The position numbers and the translations under genes were made by a program. 64,000 nt of DNA from Epiperipatus broadwayi. Its lineage: Eukaryota; Onychophora; Udeonychophora; Euonychophora; Peripatidae. Position 1 is the stretch's first letter. Each line of letters opens with the position of its first letter. The stretch lies in assembly GCA_028023455.1 (NCBI GenBank), contig JAQFVV010000020.1:8231092-8295091 (forward strand). Reading direction: 5' to 3'. Positions 44,871 through 57,419 of this stretch are shown here, piece by piece. The notes below the pieces were generated by a model. That model was not told where the DNA came from and did not search any database. It worked only from the letters and a program-made list of their open reading frames with translations.

Positions 44871-46120
44871 ACTATAAATGTATTTCTTCTATTCTAATTC
44901 TTCCATCTAGTACAAACTTTTTACTCGATTTTGAAGGAAAAGTGCATTAGATCCAAAAAAATCAGATCCATTAGATTTGAATCCAAACTCCCTTATTGAT
45001 AGTAATTAGTCTAAGAATAAGACAGGATATGACAGTATTAAATAGAAATTTATTAAGCATTATTATCCAACATCTATTGATTACTCAAGCTTAAAGTAGA
45101 TACAGAACTACAGAAGAAATAGATTTCTGTCTAAATCATAGATTTCCAAATCTGTTGTTTATTGTTGTTGCATGTAAAATGATAGGGTCCATATGTAAAT
45201 AAATGTACTTGACCTTTAAAAAGTACTTTTGCATATTTATTAATTCTTACAGTGATGCATTAATTTTTTGCACCATGTAACTTTGTGCCAGACAATATGT
45301 AGAATTTCAGTGACACTTTAGTGATCTTGCTAAATGCATCAAATTTTAAGACTTTTTTCTTAAAGAAAAATCACAAAACTTCTTAATGTTCAATTTCAAA
45401 TAAAAATAAATATTTTTCGTTCTGTTCCTTAGGATTTAATTGTCATTAGAATCTGGTATTTACTTATTATTTATATTTACATAGATGGCTCAAAATATTT
45501 CTGATTGGGTCCACATCTTGTTGAACTTCCACACACCTTTATTCAATGAACTTAAGATGCATAGATAGTTTGATTGAGAAAATTTCCATTAATCCTCATT
45601 CTCATCACTACTAGGCAAAGATTTTCTCAAAATACCTTCATTTTTTTTGTCCATGTGTGTATGTTCTGATAACATTTTTAAATTTATAACACTAACTTTT
45701 CTTCCACATTATTTTTTGTTTATCTAATAGTGGTTCAATCAAATAACTTTTCTTATAATAGTATTTTCTTCAGAGCACCTTCCATCTAATCAATTTATTC
45801 TGATTCCATGCTTTCATTTTATTATTCAAACTGTTAATTCTATTCTGTCATAATCTTACTATTCTTTCTTGCCTCTTTAATGATTGTCGGTATTGATGTA
45901 CCATGAGTAGAAAATTTAAACAAGTATAAAAGAACCTGTAAAACACATTCAATGTGACCTAAACTTTAATTAGTAATGGGTTTAAATTGTTATTTATATC
46001 GACCAAAATAATGTTTTGATGACTTAAAAAAATTGCCCATAGCATAAATAGTAATATTTTCAAGATTTATAATTATAAATTGAACTATTTATAAGAACTT
46101 ATAATAATTTCTGAGGTTTG
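44871..46120. other. AT-rich sequence, no gene seen
   Basis: Only a short FB1-like piece near 45030-45075 (TATTAAGCATTATTATCCAA, ATTGATTACTCAAGC). Confidence 0.45.
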
Positions 46121-46128
46121 ATAAAACT

Positions 46129-46170
46129 CTGATGAAGACTGCTGGACAGTCGAAACTGTAATGAAAGTAG
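46129..46170 (+). ncRNA. Hammerhead-ribozyme-like motif (degenerate)
   Basis: CTGATGA (46129-46135), one extra A, then stem II GACTG (46137-46141), loop CTGGA, CAGTC (46147-46151), then GAAAC (46152-46156). A minimal stem III (CT with AG) and a UA cleavage-type dinucleotide at 46168-46169 can be drawn. The extra A before stem II and mismatches in stem I mean it may be inactive. Hammerheads are known in Penelope-like elements and retrozymes, so this may be a remnant. Confidence 0.35.
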
Positions 46171-46179
46171 TTTTTTAAT

Positions 46180-47485
46180 AAAATTATTTGCATTGAAGTG
46201 TATATGAAAGAAGTTATTATAAGAAATATATATATGACTATATGAAGATATCCAAAGAAAGTAAAAGAAAATAATAAGAATATATACTTCTATTTATAAG
46301 AAGTTATTAAAACATAATAAAACTAAGAGTGACAATAAAATAAAAGTGCTCATTATTATCAGATGAATTGCTTTACTTCTTATGATTTTAATATAAGATA
46401 TGGATAGTTTATGTTTAGCTATTGATATTGTAATCAACTCCATTATTATACTCATACATTACAATTTGAAATGACGATTAGTTGATAAAACAATTGTGAT
46501 TAAGTAACATCATAATCCTTCTGTAGTTACCAAACAACATATGTCTTTTTTTTGCTAACATTTAACTATGTTGAAATTAATATGAACTGTATTTAGTCAA
46601 ATAATAAAAGATGCCACAATGAATGTTAGTGTCTGCAAATTGGTTAGGATTCAAAACTTTAAGGTATTTGTGAATTTCAGACTTTTTTAGCTTTATAATT
46701 TAAAGAGTTAAAGATAAGCATAGATCTAAAATTTCTTTACTGATAAAAGCTAATAGTTAGAAAATAATCTAGGGAATTTGAATTATAGCATTACCATTTT
46801 ATGATGTTTGATAACTGTAACTTACAATAGATGACTCTAGTGTAGAATAAACAGAGTGAATAATTATACATTGCCCTGTCCAAATCATTGAAAAGTATAT
46901 TCTGTGTGGTTTAGTACAGTGATAAGAGTGAAGAGTCATGGAGTTCAGATCCCTGGTCCAATTTTGTTATTACCATTACTTCAAATTCTTATGAAGTCCT
47001 GAATAACAAATCATTTGATTGTTTATTATTAAGAAGTCTTAAAAAACAAAGAATAAATTGTAAAAAGATATAGAAATAATAATAATATGCACAACAACTG
47101 AAACAAATGTTCTAATCCTTTAGACCATGGAAAGCCTCCATGGACATAATCAATTTAACCTCTAAATTCCATCAATAAATTTCATTTCTTAGTCTACTAC
47201 ATCTTCCCACAAGATATGGTGTTCACAGTCCACAACCTGATTCACTACTAATGGAATTCTCACTTCACAAATGAATGGGAAACAATGGTATTTATCCCAC
47301 CAGATCCACTATTCTCAACTACATAACACCAAAGCACCAGACACCTAGATCAAGAACTATAATTCTTCCAATTTTTTTACCATAAATTGGCTGGCATGAC
47401 TTGAAAAAAAAAGATAATATATATGTAACTCCCATTATCAATTATGCTTTCATAACTTTTTTTTGTATATATGTAAATAATCTGT
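46180..47485. other. AT-rich sequence, no gene confirmed
   Basis: A single tRNA-like stretch at about 46899-46965 (TGTGGTTTAGTACAGTG, then GGAGTTCAGATCCCTG) has A- and B-box-like blocks and might be an old SINE. The 47110-47370 stretch is GC-richer with no frame I recognise. Confidence 0.4.
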
Positions 47486-47535
47486 AATAAACATCACATG
47501 ATCACCATTTCTTATGCTTGCTCTTAAATGTTATT

Positions 47536-47708
47536 CAAACAGGCAAAACTCTCTATACATATTGCCACTCAGTGCAAGCCAGAATCTTGTCTGGGGATAT
47601 TGGATGAGTAGGCACTAGATGGAGATTTTATGCACAAGCCTTCTGACATCCATTGATTACTCTGTCTTGCACTGAGTGACAATACGTATAGAAAGTTTTG
47701 CCTGTTTA
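47536..47708. mobile_element. FB1 foldback element, short
   Basis: Left end CAAACAGGCAAAACTCTCTA, right end the complement ending TTTTGCCTGTTT. Inside are CACTCAGTGCAAGCCAGA and its complement, with GGATATTGGATGAGTAGGCA near the middle. Flanked on the left by the family outer block CATCACATGATCACCATTTC (about 47492). The central part is deleted relative to the 35.5 kb copy. Confidence 0.75.
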
Positions 47709-47829
47709 AACAATCCGTAATCTTGCATATCTAACATTTATACTTGAATTGCAATTCAATGCTGACTGTATCATTTGTATCTTACTGACACAATCTTGTT
47801 CTTTTGCTCAATAAAGTTTTGCTTTAAAA

Positions 47830-47890
47830 CATCATCATAATAATAATAACAATAATAATAATGATAATAATAATATTATTATTTAATATT
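47830..47890 (+). repeat. Impure AAT/CAT microsatellite
   Basis: CATCATCATAATAATAATAA followed by interrupted AAT and ATT units. Confidence 0.7.
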
Positions 47891-48417
47891 TATTAAGTGC
47901 ACTTCAACACTTCCTCTTTACCATAAATACATTAATACAAAATTATATGCATATCATTTTACATATATCACACTATATTATTTTAAATTATATTTCAATT
48001 CTTTTTTAATGTTCGTAATAAAACAATTTTATAAAATATCTATATTAATAAATTTTTGATTATATATTTTTTGCATCCTATTAATGGATGACTTGTTTAA
48101 AAATGAATTACCATTTTTTCTAATATTAAATGTATGTGTTTCTCTTAACAAGTGAGTAGGTATTTCAGTTATATTTTAGATATACAATCACTAATATCAA
48201 TTTCTCTCTCAACTAATTTTTTTAACATTTTTAAGTAGTCTAACATTAATACTGATTCAACATTTAAATTTTCTCCCTTTATTAATCTAATAAATTTCTT
48301 CTCCTTATTATCAACTCTTGATTTAATATAAATTAAATCCATATTCCATATAATAGAACCATATTCTAACAAAGGAACAATAAGAGACAGAATAGCATAT
48401 ATTTAATATAAGGTTAA

Positions 48418-48425
48418 ATATCTCT
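48418..48425 (+). repeat. 8-bp duplication (left) of an inserted element
   Basis: ATATCTCT, repeated at 48797-48804. Confidence 0.6.
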
Positions 48426-48796
48426 AACCTTGTTCAAGGAGTGGGTCTGGGTTATCGCTAAGTGGACTTCTGTTTGATCTGAGCATGGATGGGATCTGAG
48501 AGGAGAAGTTTGGGGACCTGCCAGACAGGTTGAGAGTTGCTTCCCCTGCATAGATTTTGCCTCAAATGGACTGAAGCACCCCCTTGATTGATTGTCCTTT
48601 TATCTAAGTTAATATACCTGTAACACTTAATTTATTGTGCAAGATGGTTGGACTGCTTTGAGTCACTGCATAATTGTATAATATCAGTGTACCATTGTTA
48701 TCTATTTGGCCATGGCTACAGGTGATAGAACATGGTCCCTGCATATATGGGCCTATGAGATTTCATATAGTAACTTAATAAAGGTTACTTTGAAAC
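48426..48796. mobile_element. Unidentified 371-bp insertion in LINE-D
   Basis: Starts AACCTTGTTCAAGGAGTGGG and ends AATAAAGGTTACTTTGAAAC. It is clearly foreign to the LINE: the coding frame resumes on both sides, spacing is otherwise normal, and it is more GC-rich than its surroundings. It has no inverted ends and no frame. An AATAAA near the right end and a weak TGTTC...GAAACA pair allow a solo-LTR reading with shifted ends. A tRNA- or 5S-derived SINE was considered but no promoter box is convincing. Confidence 0.55.
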
Positions 48797-48804
48797 ATAT
48801 CTCT
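48797..48804 (+). repeat. 8-bp duplication (right) of an inserted element
   Basis: ATATCTCT, identical to 48418-48425. Confidence 0.6.
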
Positions 48805-50945
48805 TCCATATCTCAAGATACATCCCATTCATTTATAAGCTTTATTTATAATATGGTTTATATGTGAATTGCTTACAAAACAGGATCCATAAATCAGAAA
48901 CAACCTCTTTATAAGCAAAATAATTTTATTCAATCCTATTATGATATACGGACCTGTTAGTATTATTAGTATAACTAACAATACTTGTTTTGCTAACATT
49001 TATCTGCATGTTATTAAATTTACACCATTCATTAAAACGTTCACTATCACTTTAAAGTTCAATATGATCTTCATAGATATCACTTTTTAAAATAATTTGC
49101 AATCATCAGCATAAGTAAGTATCATGCTTTTATTAATATTTTGAACAATATCACACATAAAGGCATTAAAGAGTATTAAATTCGATATTCCACCTGGTGG
49201 AACCATATCACATTTTTTTTTAAAAAATAGAGCAATTTTTATTTATACATACAAAAGAGACTCTATTAATCAGATAATTTTTAAACTATGCTACTAAATA
49301 AGGACTAAATCCTAGTATTTCAAGTTTATAAATTAACCTACCATGTGATACTCTATTAAATCCCTATGACATATCAAAATATATAACATCAAGTTGTGAT
49401 TGATTAAACAAAACATGTGCAATATGATCAGAAATCACCATTAAATTAGCATCAACAGATTTACCTGGAAGAGATCCATGCTGAAAATTAGAAAATATTT
49501 TAACCATAACTGATATAATATTATTATATATACATCTCTAATAAATTCTAGCAAAAAGTGTCAGAATAAAAATAGGTCTATATTTGCTAGGATGACATTT
49601 ATTTCTTTTTTGTATATACGTACAATCTTAGCTGTTTTTCAAATGTCAAGAATAATACATTTATTAATAGATACTGTAAAGAAGCTGCCAAATAGCCAGA
49701 TCAACCCTTAATAATAAAATTAGGAATCGCACCCATAGAATATTTTGATTTATGTCTGTGAATTCCATTAATTACTTCAGTAATATATATTTTATTAATA
49801 TTTATATTCCAACAACTTTACATGATCATACTTAGCATCAGACAATAATTTGAATAAATATTTGAAAAATGATTATTTAAATCATTTAAAGAGAGCTGAT
49901 AATTATTTTCTGCAAATTTTATTGCCAGTAATTCTTACATTTTTAATGTAATTTCAAAACATTTAAGGATTCTGTTTAAAATTACTTTCAACTCTCTCTT
50001 CACACAAAATACTAAATCTTTTATATAATTTATTAATCTACGATATGTATGTTTTCTGTTCAAACCTCTACATAATTCTTTGGAAAACCATTTAGGATAT
50101 TCACTATTGTTTCTCTATAAGCATCTAATTGGAATATATTGTTTCAAACAATTTTGTAGGATACCAATAAATTTATTAGCAGACATATTTGGATCAGTTT
50201 CTGTGTAAATTACATTCCAGTCAAAATTCCTCAAGACTTTATATAAACCATAACAATCACCATGATTATAATTTCTAAAATTATTCATAAATGCTATCTA
50301 TTATAATATTTAATGGTGCATGATATGGATCAAGAGCTATTAGATCCAGATTAACCAGATGACATTTGAAATTATCTTTACGACTAAAAACAAGATCCAA
50401 TACTTTTCCCTTAAAACTGATAATGCTGTATTAATTTAATTAAATCAACAAAGTTTTTAATTCTGTAAAGTTTATCATCATTATCAACATCTTTTATATT
50501 ACATAAAAATAATCAGCTGAATTAAAATCATCTATTAAAACAATATCACATTTATAATTTATTAGAATCTCATCAACCTTTGTCAAATATTCATCTAATT
50601 AATAATAAAACAAAACAAATTGTAAATATAGTTATACCTATTAAAATCTTTTTACATTTTAATGCTATTTCAATCCAGCATAATTCTAGATGTTCATTAA
50701 TTAATATTTCCACATGCTTTATATATTTTTGATATCAATCATGATATCTCTACCCCTTTCTTCAATTACATACTTCCTATCACACCTATAGATATTATAT
50801 CTTTGATGAAGTATATTTATGTCATCAATTGTTTCATTCAACCAGGTCTCTGTTAAAATAACAATATAGTCATGTAATGGTAATTCATTTATAAATCTAC
50901 TATTTGGGTTTGAAGCCCACATACATTCTGATAATAGGAATTTAT

Positions 50946-53900
50946 TGATTGCTATTTGTCACATATTGACTTATTATAAATTATCTCTTGCATATTTATA
51001 TCTTACATTTCTATATTATTTTCATTAACAGTATCATTCTTCATAACATTCTCATTCACTTTCTCATCGTTATTCAGCTTTCCAAAGAAAGGCATTATAA
51101 CAGCATTTTCAGGCCATAAATTCACATAATAAAATAAAAGTTATAAAAAGCAAAAAGAAAGTCAGTAAATGTAAAAAGAAAATCAGTAAACTTTTTAGTA
51201 GGAAATGATAAAATGAAAATGTGCCTAGCTATATGACCCCCAGTTATAAAAAGAATGATAACAAATAGAACATTTGAAATAGAATACAACAAAGAGAGTC
51301 ACATTTTAAAATTATAAAAAATTCCAAAATAAAAATCATTTGCTAAAGTGGAATAAAATAAATGAAAGAGAGTATAAATAGAAGATTAAAACAAAGCAGA
51401 AATTATAAACATAAAAACCAACTAATAATAATGATTATGACAACAACAATATTGATAACAGTGTTTTTCTGATTTTATTAATTCACAAAATAGCCATCAG
51501 ACATTTGAAAAAAAACATCTAAAATGTCTGATGGCTGTTATAATCTGCAAAAAAGTCATGTTAATAATGGATTAAATTTCCACTTTCTTTTATAGAATCA
51601 ATTTAAAGGCTATTATTTAAAAATGGAAAAGATGCTAAAGATTTAAAAAATCCATAATTTGTCTTAAAAAACAAATTTACTTTTAATCCATTTAGATGTA
51701 AAAATCTTAATAGAATAAAATTGCATTATAATCGAAGCACTTTGCATATATATATAAACATACATATTTACACAAAGACAACCGTAAAATCTAATACAAA
51801 TAGAAATGAACCAATATTTTAATCCTTTTGAAAAATTTCATTTTATTTATTTATTTTTTCCTTTTTAAAATTATTTAATTAGCTGTTATTTTGAAAAATT
51901 GTAGCTACAGATTTAACTAGAATTAAAAGCAGAACTATCATTTATTATAATATCTCATAATCTATAACATCCACATAAAAACAAAATTATTAGATATACG
52001 TGTGTATATATATATCACTCATATAAACACATTAAGGGTGCCATAATTTTTTTTTACAATAAACAACATTTTAATTTATTTGAAATATTTTATCTTATTT
52101 ATCTTCCATATACAATTTTATCATTGAATTTTCATCAATCAAACATTTTCCAATTATAGTATTAAAATCGCTCAGCAAAATTAAAAGATATTCTATATAT
52201 TTACATAAAAGTACCCTAGTTCATTAGAATAAAGATATTGCACTACAAATCATGCAGTAGTCTTTCCATACTTGCAATACTTATTTTGGTACTTACATAT
52301 TAGATTAGCTGTTTGTGTTTAGGATGGCAGAATGTTATATCTTTCTCCAGTGGGGTGGGAGGTGTTTGCGATAACAGAATGCTGTAGCTGTGACTTTAAA
52401 TACATTTTTAAAAGTTGTGATTTTTCTAATATGCCACATTAAAAGTCATAATTATGCCATTCTGCCATTGCAAACACAGGCAGCAAGTCTAATACCTAAG
52501 TATTTTTATTTCTGAGCTTTGTTATAGACACCAAATTTGTCAAAAGTATTGAACCTATGTAATACCCATTGTTAATACACATATTGTACAGACTTTTTCA
52601 ATATATATATACACACACTTATAATAGAATTTTATACAGATTAATGCTCCAATAGTATTTTTTTAAATTTCAAATGAAATAAGAATTATCTTATAATTTT
52701 TTTTTCCACTTTATCAAATAACATAAGTTAAACACTGAATGTTAACTAAAATATTAAACTTTGCAAGTAAATAAAAAGAATAATAAATTGAAAACAATAA
52801 ATTAAAAGAACAGATAAACCAAAAAAAGGATTTTGCAGCAGGTGGGTTTAGTTTGTCATTATGTAAATATTTTTTTCAATACTTTCTTTGTAAAAGCAAA
52901 AGCATTGAAATAAAATTGTAATGTATACATTATATACTTAAGAAGAAATAAATATTAATAATTTTAGAAAAAAAATTAACAAGTGAAGAAATTAGATTCA
53001 CTTATGATCTAATAAAAAACAATGCTGGACATTCAAACTAAAGATTATGATCTTGTTTGAAGAGATCCATATTGTTGTTTACTTGTTCCAATTTTTCACA
53101 AAAGTGACATCTATAGAATAGAAATGGAACTAAAATCTGAGTTTTAAATAAATTAAAAATAACTTTGAGCATATTTTTAATTTTTTTTTTGTTGCTATTA
53201 ACAAATACAATGAGAAAATGTCAACAGTACTATTTACTATAAATGCAGGATTGCAGACAAATCTAGAGAAAATTTAAAAGAAAAAAATATTTAACAAAAT
53301 TAATAAATTAGAATTGGAGATTTAATAATATTAAAAAAAAGAAACAAAAATTCTTAATTTTTTCTGTGTAAATGCTAACAACAAAAAACAAGTAATATTT
53401 TTTTTTTGTGATGAAATGGAAAAGATACATTATTATAGTAATAAAAAATAGGTAAAATAATTACTTCCTTGAAAATTCCAAATATGTTTTCTAGTGGTTA
53501 ATTGCTGATTTATTACTAGCTATTACAATTTCATAAAACTTGTAGGAAAATTTTATAATTCGACTGAATTTTTATTTTAAATTATTCAAACTATTTAAAA
53601 TACTTTAATAATAAAAATATATATTTATGTTTTATTTTTTCATATTTTCTTATGTAAACCAAGTTGAAGAATATGTAATAATCTTTATATATTATTTTAA
53701 TATATAAGTCTAGCTTTACTGAAAAAATTATGTCAACTATTTGCTTAAGATATGTCAGAGGATGCATTGTGAATTAAAAAATTAATTTTTCAAAAAATAT
53801 AATTTTTTAAAAAAAAAATTAAATATTTTTTTTATAATGTTTTTAAATTACAGACAAATAAAATAGATGCTAAGAAAATTATGAATAAGAGGTTTTGCAG

Positions 53901-54775
53901 TAATATTTAATCTTTAATATACCAGTATTTAAAACCATTTTCACAATGTGATTCCTTTTTTATTCTATTTTTTTCCTCATAATCATCTTCAAACTTTTAG
54001 TAAAATGAAATTAAATAATGTGACAGTTATTTCACTGTATGAGGTTTTTTGGTTTGAACCCAGTACTGAAGATATATAATGATATATTCAATATGTACCA
54101 TAAATTTTGATTCAAAAATATGAAAGCTGAAAGGTTAATGAAATTGAAATAAATAAAAAAAACAGATCCAATTCAAATATATAATAATATTAATCAATGT
54201 GATGATTATAATGATTTATAATTTAAAAAAATAAATACAAAAATATTTTGTTTTTCAGTTTCAGTAAAATGAAATTCAAAGATGCCAAACCTTCGAAAAA
54301 GAATGTTTACACTTGGAAAACTTTTAAAGTAACGATCACCATCTCAGCATGTCTCCAATAGAATGTAAGATTTCTCGGGGTTGTGGATATTAAGTATATA
54401 GGTGTATTAAAATCATAATGTTTGGAGCAAGTTACAAAGATAAACCAAATAGATTAATAATAAAAAAATAATTTATTAATAATGAATAAATAAAACTATT
54501 GCATATATATTCACAACTATTAATATACAAAATATTAAATATCATATTAGTAAAACATTTTAAATTTAAATGTAAGACCTTATAATATTTATAATAATAA
54601 GATTTTATCATGTTAAATACTGAAATGGTCACAAACCACGGTTTTCTGAAGATATCACTCTTTTAATAAATTTCCAATTGTCTTCATTAATTGCTCTGAA
54701 GAGGATATTTCTCATCCTTGGGAATTGGTGATATTAGAGAGTAAATACTGCAGCATTGTTAATTTAATATAAAGT
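50946..54775. other. AT-rich sequence, no gene seen
   Basis: A hairpin at 51491-51540 (AGCCATCAGACATTT and its complement) is the only clear structure. The frame 54432-54632 (minus) is low-complexity. Confidence 0.45.
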
Positions 54776-54782
54776 ATAATTT

Positions 54783-54983
54783 ATATGGACAATTGAAATC
54801 TTAAACTGGATTCCAAGAGATTGTAAAAGACCCAAAAAGAGACCACATGTGAGATGGGTGGATGAAATAAAAAAGTGTGCAGGGGTGATGTGGAGAAGAG
54901 GAGCTAAAGATCGAATAAGATGGATTGAACTGGGAGAGAACTTTATCCTACAGTGAATTGATAAGGTTGATGATGATGATGAC
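54783..54983 (+). pseudogene. RTE LINE fragment, 3' terminus
   Basis: Begins abruptly at TGGACAATTGAAATCTTAAA and follows the RTE copy at about 4111-4305 to the C-terminus and the GTTGATGATGATGATGAC tail, roughly 88 percent identical by eye. A 5'-truncated insertion of only about 200 bp, typical of LINE insertions. The last Trp of the protein region is replaced by a stop (CAGTGAATTGA). The frame at 54764-54985 minus is its shadow. Confidence 0.85.
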
Positions 54984-54984
54984 A

Positions 54985-56158
54985 ATTTCAGTAGGCCTTG
55001 GATAATTTATATGACATTATTTATTTATTACTTCATGGCATTATAAAGCCATTTCATTAGCTCGTTTTGCAAACTTCAGCATTAATTTTTGGATCCGATT
55101 GCATTTTCCAGACATTTCTGATTGGTATGCCTAGCCACACATTGTATAAAGTCATACTGCTAGCTGTTAGAACCAGAATATTGAAAAATACTTTGAAAAC
55201 AGTCAATAAAATATCATTATCTAAGTTAAAAACAGTTTTAACCAATGATTTATTTCCTCCTTGGCATGAATCTCTGCAACACTGCTTCAAAAATAAACTG
55301 GGCTGAAATGCAAAGCAATATGGAATCAAAAACGTTATACACAATTGTGTTTTAATAACAGTTATGAGCAAGCACAAGAAATGATGATCATGTGATGTTT
55401 AATGGTTTAATAAAATGTGTATTATATTTTTTATGTTATTAGAATTAATTACTTTTAAAATGAACTGACATCTTTCATTTGTAACCTCTTTGCTAAATGT
55501 TTTATTTCTGTTTAAATATAGAAAATTCCTACTTTTGTCTCGTAGTTATGAGATTAGCATTCTTTAGAAAAAACTTTTAATATAAATAGTAAGCAACAGA
55601 AATCAATTCTTTCTTTCCTTATTCTTTTGTTGGTTGTGCTCATTGTTGTATGTGAGTTACCATTAATTAAACTAATGTGTGACTAACAGAAACCTCCTCA
55701 TTACACTGAGAAGCTTTCCATGCATTGTGAATTTGCATCTAGGAATTCATTTCTAAGTATATAGAACCAGTTGCATAGGAATAGTCTTGGTAGCATTTAA
55801 TTATCTATAGTTAAATCAATCATATGACAATTACATTCAAACCTACAATTAATAAAATAATAATATAAATATTTCAAATGTATGCAAAAAACCAATTACG
55901 GCTAAATATTTAAAATCAACAGAAAACACAGGATTTTGCAATATCAATTTAAAACAGAATTTCAAATATAAAGCACTTTTAAGACCAAAAAAGGGTATAA
56001 AAAATACTATGGTTGCTGGACTGTTAGTTTCTGAATATAATATTGCTCTGGAGTAATTGTATCAGAGTTATTTTTATTTTATAAACATTTTATGAACTTC
56101 ATTTAAATTCTAAAATGAACTTTTTTTTAACTCTAAAGACTCATAATATTATTAGATG
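54985..56158. other. No gene recognised; FB1 outer block near 55.4 kb
   Basis: Overlapping opposite frames at 55067-55306 (plus) and 55057-55377 (minus) give no family I recognise. 55350-55403 contains the block GTTATGAGCAAGCACAAGAA...CATGTGATGTTTAATGG seen outside FB1 copies. Confidence 0.4.
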
Positions 56159-56189
56159 TGATATGTTGGACTATTTCCACCATTTATGA

Positions 56190-56585
56190 GTGAATGTTCC
56201 ATTAAGACCTATAGTTAGTTCTAGAAATTTACCATGTGAAAATTTGTCAAGATTTCTTCTCAAAGTTCTTAGTCCATTGGTGTACAGGACACAGTCTTTC
56301 AGCAGGGATTCTAAGCACTTTGTAGAATTAGTCAGGAATATGAAAATGGAAGGAACTGACATATTGGTAAGCTTTGATGTGGAAAGTCTGTTTACAAATA
56401 TAACATGTGATGAGGCATTGTCTATTGTAAGGAAAAGGTTATATGACAATAGTAATCTACAAACTATGACTGCTCTACCTATTAAAAGTATAATGGAATT
56501 ATTAACATTCTGTGTAACAACAACATACTTTCAATATAACTCAGAATTCTTCCAACAAAATCAAGAGATGGTCATGGGATCATAA
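56190..56585 (+). pseudogene. Penelope reverse transcriptase, part 1
   Basis: 131 residues starting in the conserved VPLRPIVSS block (the first codon is GTG in the middle of the domain, so this is not a true start). They continue to motif A, DILVSFDVESLFTNI (about residue 60), and MVMGS, where an in-frame TAA (56583-56585) interrupts the MGS.LSP motif. The opposite-strand frame at 56171-56449 is a shadow. Confidence 0.8.
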
Positions 56586-56795
56586 TTGTCGCCCTTGCTC
56601 AGCAACATTTACAGGAAAGAACTTGAAACTACAGCCATGAATACTACTCCATGGCTGGCTAAAGTGTGGCTTCGATATGTTGATGATACATTTGTGATAT
56701 GGCCATATGGTGAGGTAAAATTACAGTCATTCTGGATGCACATTAACAACATATCTCCTACAATTAAATTCACAATGGAATCAGAACAAGAATAA
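56586..56795 (+). pseudogene. Penelope reverse transcriptase, part 2 (catalytic YVDD)
   Basis: Continues in the same frame after the stop: LSPLLSNIYRKELE, then RYVDDTFVIW with catalytic Y31-V-D33-D34. It ends at TAA (56796-56798). Nothing but the stop separates it from the next part. Confidence 0.82.
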
Positions 56796-56798
56796 AAG

Positions 56799-57086
56799 TT
56801 GGCAATCTTGGATATTCTTGTGACAAGACTCCCTCAGGGCAAAGTAAAAACAACAGTGTATAGGAAACCAACACACACTGGCAAATACTTGGCATATACA
56901 TCCAATTATACAAGAAGCACTAAACAAGGAATTGTACTATCACTATGGAACAGAGCAAAGGAGGTTTGTTCAGAAACCAGTGATTTGAAAAAAGAAAAGA
57001 TTCATATAGAACAACTGCTTATGAAGAATTGTTATCAGCAGTCATTAGGAAAACCTTTAATAGACAACACAAAGAGAAAACAATAA
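56799..57086 (+). pseudogene. Penelope reverse transcriptase, part 3
   Basis: Same frame again: LAILDILVTR, VYRKPTHTGKYL (the Penelope-specific YRKPTHT motif) and LSLWNRAKEVCSE. It drifts out of family after about 57060, where a frameshift brings in the next frame. Confidence 0.82.
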
Positions 57087-57328
57087 AGAAAACAATTATT
57101 GGTATAGTAGTGTATTCATACATACCAGGAATGGCAGACAAATTAAAGAAAATCTGCAGTCAATACAACATTAGAACTGCTTTCCAAAGCCATACCACAC
57201 TTCAAGGAATGATTACTTCTACTAAGCCTAAACTGGAAATGCTGAAGAACAAAAACTGCATCTATGAAATACTATATGAATGTGGGAGGAAATACATTGG
57301 TGAGGCATGTTGCCCCGTTGAACAGTGA
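57029..57328 (+). pseudogene. Penelope GIY-YIG endonuclease domain
   Basis: The last 25 residues read CIYEILYECGRKYIGEA, matching the GIY-x(n)-YIG pattern with Cys of the linker. TGA at 57326-57328 replaces the expected Arg codon before LKEHK, a likely CGA-to-TGA change. After the stop the frame continues LKEHKLMVKKEKTD...STISDHVLAQD, so the nuclease domain ends near 57407. In life this domain nicks DNA for the insertion step. Confidence 0.78.
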
Positions 57329-57419
57329 TTGAAAGAGCACAAACTAATGGTTAAAAAAGAAAAAACAGATGTGTCTACCATATCAGATCATGTCTTAGCC
57401 CAAGATTGAGCTTTATGGT

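Larger units (their letters stand above)
48160..50945 (-). pseudogene. LINE family D, decayed Jockey-like element
   Basis: Minus strand, N- to C-terminal order kept. 50922-50719 is the start of the endonuclease (IVILTETWLNETIDDINI, then IYRCDRK). About 49500-49320 is reverse transcriptase with GSLPGKSVDANLMVISDHIA and QLDVIYFDMS (motif A). About 49205-49090 has VPPGGIS (usually PQGSIL) and LTYADDCKLF with the catalytic YADD intact. About 49050-48950 is the thumb (FNEWCKFNNMQINVSKTSIV). 48372-48169 is the C-terminal block (LEYGSIIWN, then KEKKFIRLIKG). Many stops and shifts, so non-functional. A 371-bp insertion at 48426-48796 splits it between the thumb and the LEYGSIIW block. No other copy of this family is evident in the window. 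Confidence 0.7.
56160..57410 (+). mobile_element. Penelope-like element remnant with GIY-YIG nuclease
   Basis: Four frames in order give a Penelope-type reverse transcriptase followed by a GIY-YIG endonuclease, the hallmark of EN-positive Penelope-like elements. A trace of sequence resembling the conserved Y-G-L-P-K-I-H segment precedes it in another frame (56160-56190). The element is 5'-truncated and has two stops in the reverse transcriptase, one frameshift before the nuclease and one stop inside it. The terminal repeats expected for the family are not visible on either side. Confidence 0.8.

Noticed and set aside
48426-48796. 5S rRNA-derived SINE
   Set aside because: A few words resemble 5S rRNA (GGTTATCGCTAAGTGG, GGATGGGATCTGAG), but internal promoter order and spacing do not fit.
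55067-55306. 79-residue frame and its opposite-strand partner
   Set aside because: No family recognised, no exon boundaries that I can justify; kept as unassigned only.
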